Source of the DNA: an uncultured Terriglobus sp. | GTDB taxonomy: Bacteria; Acidobacteriota; Terriglobia; Terriglobales; Acidobacteriaceae | Length of the DNA stretch: 22,479 nucleotides | Assembly (NCBI GenBank): GCA_937871605.1 | Contig: CALMRM010000233.1 | Span: 1 to 22,479 of the forward strand | Direction: 5' to 3' | Shown: piece by piece, positions 15,188 to 22,348 of the stretch | Layout of the letters: each line of letters starts with the position of its first letter | How positions within the stretch are numbered: the first letter of the stretch is position 1 | Translations under genes and position numbers: made by a program | The notes under the pieces: generated by a model | The model's database searches: none | What the model saw: the letters and a program-made list of their open reading frames with translations, nothing else | What the model was told of the DNA's origin: nothing

Positions 15188-15865
15188 CTATGCAGTCAGC
15201 TTGCGACGGCGCAGCATGGTGGTGGCGGCACCGATGAAGCCGGTACCGAGCAGAACGAGCGAGCTCGGCTCTGGTGTGACAGCGACGGACGGGATAAAGC
15301 CCGCAACGGTTGCGGTCTGGTTGTCCTGGAAGCTCAGGTTGCCAGCTGTGAAGTTGGTCGCGCTGGTCTGGATGAGCAGGTAATCCGAACTCGCACCCTT
15401 GCCGATGGCATTTGTAAAGTTGAAAGCGATTGTGCCGGCAGTGTCGGTGATCGTGGTAGGAGCAATACCGCCGTTTGAACTGTTGTACCCAACATTGTAG
15501 GTGAACATGCTGGTGAACGGACCTGTGCTGACGCGCTCGATAGCGTCGGTGCTCGAAGAACTGTTATTCACCTGAATGATGAATGTGAGGCACTGACCAG
15601 CGGTAGCGCACAAGGTGTTGCTGCTGTCACGGAAGACATTCTCGATGTAGTTACCGCTGAAGGTCGAGCTCATGCCAGCTGGAGCCTGGGAGGTGAAAGC
15701 CGTGGGGACATTGGCTTGGCTCGTTCCACCTACAAAGGTCAGGGAGCCGGGTGTGATTGGTGCTGCAGTGACGGTGCCACCGGCGGCGATGGGGGTTGCA
15801 CTGGCGGCACCGCAGGCCGCAAGGGCCAGGGCAGAGGTTGCGAACAGACGGGAGAAGCGGTTCAT
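15188..15865 (-). CDS. PEP-CTERM sorting-domain protein
   Basis: A 225-residue secreted protein of unknown function. An N-terminal signal peptide (NRFSRLFATSALALAACGAA, cleaved near ASA) is followed by a Thr/Ser/Gly/Asn-rich beta-type body with NGS/NNS-like stretches. The last 29 residues are a textbook PEP-CTERM tail: TPEPSSLVLLG with PEP at 198-200, a hydrophobic segment, then the basic stop RRRK (219-222). In characterised Gram-negatives this tail is cut by an exosortase and the body goes to the surface or exopolysaccharide. No exosortase gene is in the window. The two cysteines in CATAGQC may form a disulfide. The start at 15865 has AGGAG 11 bases upstream; the frame extends upstream without protein-like content. 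Confidence 0.92.
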   Translation of the reverse strand: MNRFSRLFATSALALAACGAASATPIAAGGTVTAAPITPGSLTFVGGTSQANVPTAFTSQAPAGMSSTFSGNYIENVFRDSSNTLCATAGQCLTFIIQVNNSSSSTDAIERVSTGPFTSMFTYNVGYNSSNGGIAPTTITDTAGTIAFNFTNAIGKGASSDYLLIQTSATNFTAGNLSFQDNQTATVAGFIPSVAVTPEPSSLVLLGTGFIGAATTMLRRRKLTA

Positions 15866-16194
15866 ACGGTTTAGAACTCCTGGGGATTCGTTCCCTCGCT
15901 CCACAAAGTGATATCGCGGGGGATACCAGACCACTATAGCCAGTACCCGACAGAACTTGAGAAAAACTTTCTTATTTTTTCGTTCTGCATCGGAAAATTT
16001 TCGGCGATATAAACAACAGCCCGGAATGGTCCTGGTATGTTCCTCTCTGACACAGAGCAAAGAGCGGGATGACTGTTGTTGCCCTAACGTGTGGGTATCC
16101 TGCGTTGCCTAATCCACGCCAACCAAAGCACATACCAACGGTGTGTGTTGCGCGGTACTGGTGCTCTTCATGCGAGTTGCACTGGTGACAACAC
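15866..16194. other. 329-base gene-free spacer between the PEP-CTERM gene and gyrB
   Basis: I see no gene here. The part next to the PEP-CTERM gene is unusually AT-rich for this window (15957-16015) and includes the exact palindrome GAAAATTTTC at 15993-16002. A TATAGT box on the minus strand (15933-15938) could be the -10 of the PEP-CTERM promoter, but no convincing -35 is present. AACAACAG (16012-16019) and CTGTTGTT (16073-16080) are inverted copies flanking GC-rich text, possibly another intergenic repeat. No intrinsic terminator for gyrB is evident. Confidence 0.6.
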
Positions 16195-18885
16195 CTAAAT
16201 ATCCAGGTTTTTGACGTCCAGTGCGTTTTCCTCAATAAAGCGGCGCCGACTTTCCACATCCTCCCCCATCAGCGTAGTAAAGATCTCCTCTGTTGCCGCT
16301 ATATCCTCGAGCCGGACCTGCAGCAGCGTGCGACGTTCTGGGTCCATGGTCGTCTCCCAGAGCTGCTCGGCGGTCATTTCGCCCAGGCCCTTGTAACGCT
16401 GCACCTGGTATTCCTTCTTGCCCTGCTCAATCACGTACTCGAACAGGTCGCGCGGCGTCTGCTTTTCGACCGGATCTTGCGCTGCCTTGGCTGGTTTACG
16501 TGCAGGACCTTTGGCTTCCGTCGCCGTACCGGGAGCGGCGGCGATGACATCTACGACGCCCTCGGTTTCGCTTACCTCTTCGGCTTCGTCTTCTGCGGCA
16601 ATGACAGCCTTGCTGTCTTTGGTTTTGACGGCGTATTCGACAAAGAACGGCGGCTTCAGATACTCGCGGATCTGAGCGTACTTGCCCAACATCTGCCGCA
16701 TCTCCGGGCTGTTGACGCTGGTGAAATCAATCAAGCGGTGTGCGCCCTGAGCGTCCACATATTCCAGCGACCAGGTGCCGTGTTCCTCGTCGCGTACCAG
16801 CTCGCCGACCGACTTGAACTGCCAATCCTTGGAGATGGACTTCAGGAACTCGGCCATGGACGAGAGCTTATCCGTGGACTCGAAGTCTACCCGCTTGGCT
16901 GGTTCCTTTCCCTCGTTCGCAAAAAGTTCGGCCACCTTGGCGGTCACGCGCTCATTGCGAAAGCGCTTGTCCGCCTTGTCGAAGAAGCCCAGGTACTCGT
17001 TGAGGCCGCCCATGAACTTGGTCAGTTCCGAGCCCTCTACGGATGGCCCGTTCTCGCGCCCGGCTTCGCCCGTTCGGGGGCCGTAGTGGACGATCATGCC
17101 GTCGGCGGCACGCTTAACCATGACTTTAACGAAGTCGCGGTCATCCTTGATGTACTGCTCGAACTTGCCTTTCTTGATCTTGTAGAGCGGTGGCTGTGCA
17201 ATGTAGACGTGGCCGCGCATGATCAGCTGCGTCATGTGCCGGAAGAAGAAGGTCAGCAAGAGCGTACGGATGTGCGAGCCGTCCACGTCGGCGTCCGTCA
17301 TCAGGATCAGCTTGCCGTAGCGCAGCTTTTCGAGCGAGAAGTCGTCCTTGCCGATGCCGGTGCCCAGCGCCGTGATCATGGCGCGAATTTCCTCGTGCCC
17401 CAGCATCTTGTCGTAACGGGCCTTCTCCACGTTCAGAATTTTGCCTTTGAGCGGCAGGATGGCCTGGAAGCGACGATCTCGGCCCTGCTTGGCGGTGCCG
17501 CCGGCGGATTCACCCTCAACCAGGTAGAGCTCACAGCGGTCGGGCTGGCGTTCGGAGCAGTCGGCCAGCTTGCCAGGCAGGCCACCGCCGTCCAGCGCGC
17601 CCTTGCGGCGGGTCAGGTCGCGTGCCTTGCGTGCGGCTTCACGAGCACGTGCGGCCTCGATGGCCTTGTTGATGATCTTCTTCGCGACTTGCGGGTTTTG
17701 CTCGAAGAAGACGCCGAGCCGCTCGTTGACGAACGACTGCACCTGTCCGCTGATGTCGGAGTTGAGCTTGCCCTTGGTCTGGCCTTCAAACTGAGGCTGC
17801 GGCAGCTTGACGCTGACCACGGCCACCAGGCCCTCGCGCACGTCGTCGCCGCTGAGCGACTCCTTCAGGTCTTTGAAGAGGCCCAGCGACTGACCGGCGG
17901 CGTTGATCGTCCGGGTTAGGGACGTGCGAAAGCCGGAGAGATGCGTGCCGCCGTCGACCGTGTTGATGTTGTTGGCGAAGCTGAACACTGTTTCGGAGTA
18001 GGCGTCGTTATACTGCAGCGCGATCTCCATGACCAGTTGGCCGCGCTCCGCCTCCATATAAATGGGCTTCTCGTGCAGCACGGCCTTGCCCTTGTTCAGG
18101 TGCCGGATGAATTCTTCGATGCCGCCCTTGTACTTGAACTCGGCGGCTTTGTACTCGCCCGTTTTGGCGTCGGTGGTGCGCTGGTCCGTGAGCGTGATGG
18201 CGATGCCCTTGTTCAGGAAGGCAAGCTGCCGCAGGCGTCCAGCCAGGATGTCGTAGTTGTACTCGTGAACGCTAAAGATGGACTTATCGGGCAGGAAATG
18301 GACTTTGGTGCCGCGCTTCTGCGTGTTGCCTACCTGGCGCACGTCGCTGATGGGGTCGCCCTTGCTGTAGTCCTGCTGCCAGGTGTGGCCGTCGCGCCAG
18401 ATCTCAACATCAAATTCTTCCGAGAGCGCATTCACGCAACTGACGCCCACGCCGTGCAGACCGCCAGATACTTTGTAGCTGCTGGCGTCGAACTTGCCGC
18501 CTGCGTGGAGCTTGGTCAGTACCACCTGGACGGCAGGCATCTGCTCGCCATTGCCCAGGTCCTTCATGTCCACGGGTATGCCGCGGCCATCATCGACCAC
18601 AGTGATGCTGTTGTCTACATGGATGGTGCAGTCGATGCGCGTGGCATGGCCGGCCAGCGCCTCGTCCACGGAGTTGTCGACAACCTCATAGACCAGGTGG
18701 TGCAGGCCTTGCTCGCCGGTGGAGCCGATGTACATGGCCGGGCGCAGCCGAACAGCCTCCAATCCTTCAAGGATCTTGATGTTGGCGCTGGTATAAGACG
18801 GCTTGCCGGTTTCAGAGGTGATGGGCTCGGCGGTGTTGGTTGAATCGGTCTGTTGCAGGTCAAGCAGGGGCGTTTCGGTGGCCAT
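16195..18885 (-). CDS. gyrB: DNA gyrase subunit B
   Basis: GyrB is the ATPase and Toprim subunit of the enzyme that negatively supercoils DNA. The 896-residue protein shows the GHKL ATPase motifs EVVDNSVDEA (67-76), DDGRGIP (98-104) and GGLHGVGVS (141-149), the linker QTKGKL (369-374), Toprim motifs EGESAGG (457-463) and DADVDGSH (531-538), and the tail YKGLGEMTAEQLWETTMDP (831-849). Between Toprim and tail lies an insert of about 235 residues (583-818), as in the long GyrB of proteobacteria (E. coli 804 residues) but larger. Its last part (about 761-808) is a low-complexity Glu/Ala/Pro/Lys linker. The ATG at 18885 is preceded by AGGAG; a start at 18912 would add nine residues. gyrA and recF are not adjacent. 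ParE is less likely given the overall length and the QTKGKL context. Confidence 0.95.
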   Translation of the reverse strand: MATETPLLDLQQTDSTNTAEPITSETGKPSYTSANIKILEGLEAVRLRPAMYIGSTGEQGLHHLVYEVVDNSVDEALAGHATRIDCTIHVDNSITVVDDGRGIPVDMKDLGNGEQMPAVQVVLTKLHAGGKFDASSYKVSGGLHGVGVSCVNALSEEFDVEIWRDGHTWQQDYSKGDPISDVRQVGNTQKRGTKVHFLPDKSIFSVHEYNYDILAGRLRQLAFLNKGIAITLTDQRTTDAKTGEYKAAEFKYKGGIEEFIRHLNKGKAVLHEKPIYMEAERGQLVMEIALQYNDAYSETVFSFANNINTVDGGTHLSGFRTSLTRTINAAGQSLGLFKDLKESLSGDDVREGLVAVVSVKLPQPQFEGQTKGKLNSDISGQVQSFVNERLGVFFEQNPQVAKKIINKAIEAARAREAARKARDLTRRKGALDGGGLPGKLADCSERQPDRCELYLVEGESAGGTAKQGRDRRFQAILPLKGKILNVEKARYDKMLGHEEIRAMITALGTGIGKDDFSLEKLRYGKLILMTDADVDGSHIRTLLLTFFFRHMTQLIMRGHVYIAQPPLYKIKKGKFEQYIKDDRDFVKVMVKRAADGMIVHYGPRTGEAGRENGPSVEGSELTKFMGGLNEYLGFFDKADKRFRNERVTAKVAELFANEGKEPAKRVDFESTDKLSSMAEFLKSISKDWQFKSVGELVRDEEHGTWSLEYVDAQGAHRLIDFTSVNSPEMRQMLGKYAQIREYLKPPFFVEYAVKTKDSKAVIAAEDEAEEVSETEGVVDVIAAAPGTATEAKGPARKPAKAAQDPVEKQTPRDLFEYVIEQGKKEYQVQRYKGLGEMTAEQLWETTMDPERRTLLQVRLEDIAATEEIFTTLMGEDVESRRRFIEENALDVKNLDI

Positions 18886-19039
18886 TCGTCTCCTGAAGTT
18901 CGGCGAGCGCAAACCGCTGAAAAACGCAGACGATGCAGGATTTCCGGAGGGCTCTGTACAGCAGTAAGTTTATCATTCTGCTCAACAGAAAGTTGTTGCA
19001 TCTGCTGCCGCGTAGCATCAGACTGTCAGTGAGGAAGTA

Positions 19040-19312
19040 ATGATTCAGTCCATAACCGAGTCCAACGCTGCCCTGGTGCGCGCGCTTGAGGATGAGCGCT
19101 ACCAGTGGCGAACCATAGACAGCTTGTCTGAGGATTTGGGTTTGACGCGCGAGGAAGTTGCCAGGCGGCTTATGGAACTCAACGGACAGCTTCTACGCTC
19201 TTCCATCCCCGATGACCTTGGACGGTCACTGTACACGACACGGCGGCACTACCAGGCGACGCATACATTTGGAGAGCGTCTGCTGGCGGCAATCGCGGAC
19301 AGAGTTGCGTGA
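19040..19312 (+). CDS. Small protein, possible winged-helix, unknown function
   Basis: This 90-residue protein does not match a named family I know. It is mostly helical by eye: ALVRALEDERYQWRTIDSLS, then a turn and LTREEVARRLMELNGQLLRS, resembling a helix-turn-helix with a following wing-like segment (DDLGRSLYTTRRHYQATH), and a last helix (GERLLAAIADRV). The pattern 'TIDSLSEDLGLTREEVARRLMEL' split over these segments is typical of winged-helix DNA-binding domains, so a DNA- or protein-binding role is inferred at low confidence. GAGGAAG precedes the ATG by two bases or so. Its stop overlaps the next gene's start (GTGA, 19309-19312). It is divergent from gyrB with 154 bases between them. Confidence 0.75.
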   Translation: MIQSITESNAALVRALEDERYQWRTIDSLSEDLGLTREEVARRLMELNGQLLRSSIPDDLGRSLYTTRRHYQATHTFGERLLAAIADRVA

Positions 19313-19611
19313 CTTGGGACCATCGATACACGTCCTTCTTCTTTGGAGCTATTGGCGGACTTGCTATTAATCTGTTGCGGTGGGTAGTCGTGGCAAACTC
19401 AGACACCGAAGAACGTCCTGTTTTTGACATGTTCTACTGGGGGCAGTTCTTCGGTCTGGCGCTCTTCGGTGGTTCGCTGGCCCTGGCGCATGATCTTACT
19501 CACACGATCAGCCCACTTGTTGCTCTCAATGTTGGCTTGTCCATACCGGCATTGGCAAAGGCTGTAGCCGCGGATTTAATCAACGGGCCCAGAAGGCGGA
19601 CGCGGCGCTGA
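19309..19611 (+). CDS. Small membrane protein, unknown function
   Basis: A 100-residue protein with three hydrophobic stretches: YTSFFFGAIGGLAINLLRWV (about 7-26), FFGLALFGGSLALAHDL (about 47-63) and ISPLVALNVGLSIPALAKAV (about 67-86), then a basic tail (GPRRRTRR). That suggests two or three membrane helices with the C-terminus in the cytoplasm. I do not recognise the family. The start is a GTG inside the GTGA overlap with the upstream gene, so the two are translated as a pair and probably act together. Confidence 0.7.
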   Translation: MTWDHRYTSFFFGAIGGLAINLLRWVVVANSDTEERPVFDMFYWGQFFGLALFGGSLALAHDLTHTISPLVALNVGLSIPALAKAVAADLINGPRRRTRR

Positions 19612-19619
19612 GCTTCAGA

Positions 19620-19646
19620 TATACTCGAGGAGTTGCGAAATTCGCA
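19620..19646 (+). promoter_or_regulatory. Possible promoter -10 box and palindrome ahead of rpmI
   Basis: TATACT at 19620-19625 is close to the -10 consensus; no matching -35 is seen at 16-18 bases. Just downstream, TGCGAA-A-TTCGCA (19634-19646) is a perfect palindrome that would fall near the transcript 5' end or act as an operator. A wider inverted pair, CGCTGAG (19606-19612) and CTCAGCG (19652-19658), encloses it. These are suggestive only. Confidence 0.35.
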
Positions 19647-19691
19647 GCGCACTCAGCGGTCCTTACCCGCTCTACACAACAGGACACCAAA

Positions 19692-19889
19692 ATGCCCAAA
19701 TTAAAGACACACTCAGGGGCTGCAAAGCGCTTCAGCAAGACTGGCACCGGCAAGATCAAGCGTGGCCAGACCAAGAAGCGTCACATCCTGACCTCGAAGT
19801 CGACCAAGGTGAAGCGCAAGCTGACCGCCCAGGCCTACGTTTCGGATGGCGATCACGCCAAGGTCTCGCGGATGATCCCCTACGCCTGA
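19692..19889 (+). CDS. rpmI: 50S ribosomal protein L35
   Basis: A 65-residue, very basic large-subunit ribosomal protein. The start PKLKTHSGAAKRFSKTGTGK and the following KRGQTKKRHILTSKSTKVKRKL are unmistakable L35 wording, and the length is standard. AGGA lies nine bases before the ATG. In most bacteria rpmI follows infC and immediately precedes rplT; here no infC is upstream, the upstream genes being two unknown small ones, and rplT follows after an unusually long 207-base spacer. Confidence 0.97.
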   Translation: MPKLKTHSGAAKRFSKTGTGKIKRGQTKKRHILTSKSTKVKRKLTAQAYVSDGDHAKVSRMIPYA

Positions 19890-20096
19890 GCAGTTTATGC
19901 AGGCATGAACAGAGTTCCGCTCAGCCGTGCAGGTGGTTCTGCACAACGGTCCGAATGCGACTCCCGGGCCCTCGCACTTGGTAACAGGTGCGATACGAGG
20001 CGGAAAGCAGCAAGCGTGTGAAGAGGCTGTAGCCGTGGACAACGGCGACCTTACCTCCAGCCGCTACCAGCGAAGGACGCAAAAGGAGATATACCC
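19890..20096 (+). promoter_or_regulatory. Structured rpmI-rplT spacer, candidate L20-responsive RNA leader
   Basis: This 207-base spacer contains several strong stems in the sense strand: GTGCAG/CTGCAC (19927-19932 with 19939-19944); TCGCACTTG/CAGGTGCGA (19972-19980 with 19985-19993) closed by a GUAA tetraloop; and GCCGT/ACGGC (20032-20036 with 20042-20046). TCGCA at 19972-19976 can alternatively pair with TGCGA at 19956-19960, so two folds exclude each other. Near the 3' end TACCTCC (20052-20058) can pair, with one mismatch, with GGAGATA (20085-20091), which covers the rplT ribosome binding site. L20 is known to repress its own operon through mRNA structures in E. coli and Bacillus subtilis; that this spacer does so is inference. 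Confidence 0.5.
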
Positions 20097-20480
20097 ATGC
20101 CCCGCGTAAAACGTGGCACAAAACGCAACGACCGCCGCAAAAAGATTCTCAAGCGCGCGTCCGGTTATTTTCTCACCAAATCAAAGCTCTACCAGGCAGC
20201 GCAGGAGGCCGTCGAGCGCGGACTCAAGTTTGCCTACATCGGCCGTAAGCAGAAGAAGCGGCAGTTCCGCTCCCTGTGGATCGTCCGCATCGGCGCTGCA
20301 GCCCGTATCAACGGCATGAGCTACTCTACCTTCATCAGCGGTCTGAAAAAGGCTGGCGTGGAACTCGACCGCAAGGTGCTCAGCGACATCGCTACCCACG
20401 ACGCAGCCGGATTTGCCACGTTGGCCGGGTCCGCCAAGGCGGCGAACGACAAGGCACGCAGCGAACGGGCGGCTGCGTAG
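20097..20480 (+). CDS. rplT: 50S ribosomal protein L20
   Basis: A 127-residue large-subunit protein that binds 23S rRNA early in assembly and in several bacteria represses its own mRNA. It begins PRVKRGTKRNDRRKKILKRA (basic N-terminal extension), followed by GYFLTKSKLYQAAQEAVERG, YIGRKQKKRQFRSLWIVRIG and ARINGMSYSTFISGLKKAG, all L20 hallmarks. The usual length is 115-120; the Ala/Lys-rich end (AGSAKAANDKARSERAAA) is slightly longer. The ribosome binding site AAGGAG at 20083-20088 lies eight bases before the ATG and may be masked by upstream sequence. A strong terminator follows 22 bases after the stop. Confidence 0.97.
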   Translation: MPRVKRGTKRNDRRKKILKRASGYFLTKSKLYQAAQEAVERGLKFAYIGRKQKKRQFRSLWIVRIGAAARINGMSYSTFISGLKKAGVELDRKVLSDIATHDAAGFATLAGSAKAANDKARSERAAA

Positions 20481-20502
20481 GTAAGGATCAAACGAAAGTG
20501 TC

Positions 20503-20536
20503 AAGGGGTGAACAGACAATCTGCTCACCCCTTTTT
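20503..20536 (+). terminator. Intrinsic terminator of the rpmI-rplT unit
   Basis: AAGGGGTGA (20503-20511) pairs with TCACCCCTT (20525-20533), and the inner CAGA (20513-20516) with TCTG (20520-20523), leaving one mismatched pair and a 3-base loop. A run of five T follows from the end of the stem (20532-20536). This is a textbook intrinsic terminator 22 bases after the rplT stop, separating it from the peptidase gene. Confidence 0.92.
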
Positions 20537-20579
20537 GCGTGTAAGAGAAACTGAGATGCTTTACGACAGGTGAGCTTGT

Positions 20580-22319
20580 ATGCATTGCGTTACGATCGGC
20601 TCTTTGCTTGCCATGGTGTTGCTACCCGGTCTCGTACAAGGTGCCGTGGCGGCCACGCCTTCTACCGCTAGTCAAGCAGCAAAAACAGACGAACTAACGT
20701 CTGCGGAGCGGAGCCTGCTGGGCGAGTACGGGCCGTATCGGGCCAACAACGACCTCCTGCACTACACTCTGACCGTTCGCGCCGACCCGGCCACCGGCAC
20801 ACTGCGCGGCGACAACGACGTGCGCTTCCGCATGCTGGAGGATGGGACCCGCATCCAGCTGGACTTGGCTCGTGAATTGACTGTGGATCGGGTGCTGTTT
20901 CGCGGCAAACCTGCCCAGGTTACGCGACAGGGCGAGTCCTTCTATGTGGATGTGCCGGAGACCATGCATCGCGGGAGGACGTACAGCGTAGACGTGGTCT
21001 ACAGCGGCAAGCCACGCACGGCAGGGCGTTTCGGAGGCATCTCCTTCGAGCAGGATCGGGCCGGTAAGCCCTGGATCTTCACCGCGTGCGAGGGCAACGG
21101 CGCACGCGTGTGGTGGCCGAACAAGGACCAGTGGAAGGACGAGCCGCAGGAGGGTGTCGACTTGCATGTACAGGCTCCGACTGGCCTGATGGATGTATCG
21201 AATGGACGCCTTGTCAGCCACCGTGACCTGCACGATGGCTTTACAGAGTGGGACTGGCGTGTGACCTATCCCATCAACAACTACGATGTGGCGCTGAACA
21301 TCGCGAACTACACGCATTGGGCCGACAAGCCGCTTGGGCCGCTTACCATCGATTTCTACGCCAAGCCTGAGGACCTGGACCGTGCCAAACGGCAGTTCGC
21401 CCAGGCGCGGCCCATGCTCCAGATTTTCAATGACCGCATTGGCGAGTACCCCTTTGTGCGGGACGGCTACAAGCTGGTGCAGGTGCCGTATGCAGGCATG
21501 GAGCACCAAAGTGCCGTCGCGTACGGCAATGGCTTCGAAAATGGGTACGGCAAAACGATGCGCGACTGGACTGGTGTAGGCATCAGCCCCAAGTTCGCCT
21601 TCATCATCATTCACGAGAGCGGGCACGAGTGGTTCGGCAATGCCGTGACTGCAGCAGACCCCGCAGACATGTGGATCCATGAAGGCTTCACCACCTACAT
21701 GGAAGATGTCTATGTGGAGGGCATGTGGGGCAAGCAGGATGCCCTACGCTACGTGAACGGGTACAAGAGCAAGGTTAAAAACCTGCGCCCGATCCTTAGT
21801 GAGCGGGGGGTGGGGCGCGAACCAGGCGACGAGGACCAGTACTTCAAGGGTGCGCTGTTTCTCAACACGCTGCGCTCGGTCATTGATGACGATGCAACCT
21901 GGTGGGCCACACTTCACGGCTTTTACGAGCGCTTCAAATACCAAACCATCCTGACGGAAGACGTGGTCGCGTACTGGAACACGCAACTGCATGCGGACTA
22001 CACGCCCCTGTTCAACGAATACCTGCGGCATGCCGCCATGCCTGTGCTGGAGTTACAGTTTGACGCGGCAGCGGGCACGGTCCGCTATCGGTGGCAGGCG
22101 AGTGAATCAGATTTCACTATGCCGATTAAGGCTGGCGACCCGCAGCACTGGACCTTGCTGCACCCGACATCGGACTGGCAGACGACGCCCGGCACGCGGG
22201 ACGCCTTCCAGGTGGCGACTGAGCTGTACTACGTCCGCATCCGCCGCGACGGCGTAGAAGAACCGCTGTCCAAGCCTGCCGCACCTAGGAGCGCGACAAA
22301 GCCGCAACCCGGCGTATGA
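20580..22319 (+). CDS. Exported M1-family metallopeptidase
   Basis: A 579-residue zinc aminopeptidase-like protein. An N-terminal signal peptide (CVTIGSLLAMVLLPGLVQGA, cleavage near AVAA) indicates export. The zinc site is complete: HESGH with His345 and His349 (catalytic Glu346), and the third ligand Glu368 in WIHEGFTTY, the HExxH-x18-E spacing of M1. The substrate motif, GxMEN in classic M1 enzymes, reads GMEHQ (306-310), as in a subgroup I recall from Acidobacteria and Bacteroidetes. The tyrosine-bearing DEDQYFKGALFL supplies the transition-state region. The protein ends soon after, without the long C-terminal helical domain of PepN, hence about 300 residues shorter. AGGTGAG precedes the ATG at 20580. 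Confidence 0.93.
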   Translation: MHCVTIGSLLAMVLLPGLVQGAVAATPSTASQAAKTDELTSAERSLLGEYGPYRANNDLLHYTLTVRADPATGTLRGDNDVRFRMLEDGTRIQLDLARELTVDRVLFRGKPAQVTRQGESFYVDVPETMHRGRTYSVDVVYSGKPRTAGRFGGISFEQDRAGKPWIFTACEGNGARVWWPNKDQWKDEPQEGVDLHVQAPTGLMDVSNGRLVSHRDLHDGFTEWDWRVTYPINNYDVALNIANYTHWADKPLGPLTIDFYAKPEDLDRAKRQFAQARPMLQIFNDRIGEYPFVRDGYKLVQVPYAGMEHQSAVAYGNGFENGYGKTMRDWTGVGISPKFAFIIIHESGHEWFGNAVTAADPADMWIHEGFTTYMEDVYVEGMWGKQDALRYVNGYKSKVKNLRPILSERGVGREPGDEDQYFKGALFLNTLRSVIDDDATWWATLHGFYERFKYQTILTEDVVAYWNTQLHADYTPLFNEYLRHAAMPVLELQFDAAAGTVRYRWQASESDFTMPIKAGDPQHWTLLHPTSDWQTTPGTRDAFQVATELYYVRIRRDGVEEPLSKPAAPRSATKPQPGV

Positions 22320-22348
22320 TGCGGGAGCCGCAGCGGTAAGCTAGTGCC

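Noticed and set aside
16477..18843. Two long plus-strand open frames opposite gyrB (480 and 300 codons)
   Set aside because: GyrB on the other strand is certain from its motifs; the antisense products are Val/Ala/Leu/His-rich shadows with no family resemblance.
20081..20099. Ribosome binding site of rplT looks like the phage T7 gene 10 site used in vectors (AAGGAGATATACC)
   Set aside because: The flanking sequence is natural rplT and spacer; the match is short and explained by a strong Shine-Dalgarno, so I see no sign of vector or phage origin.
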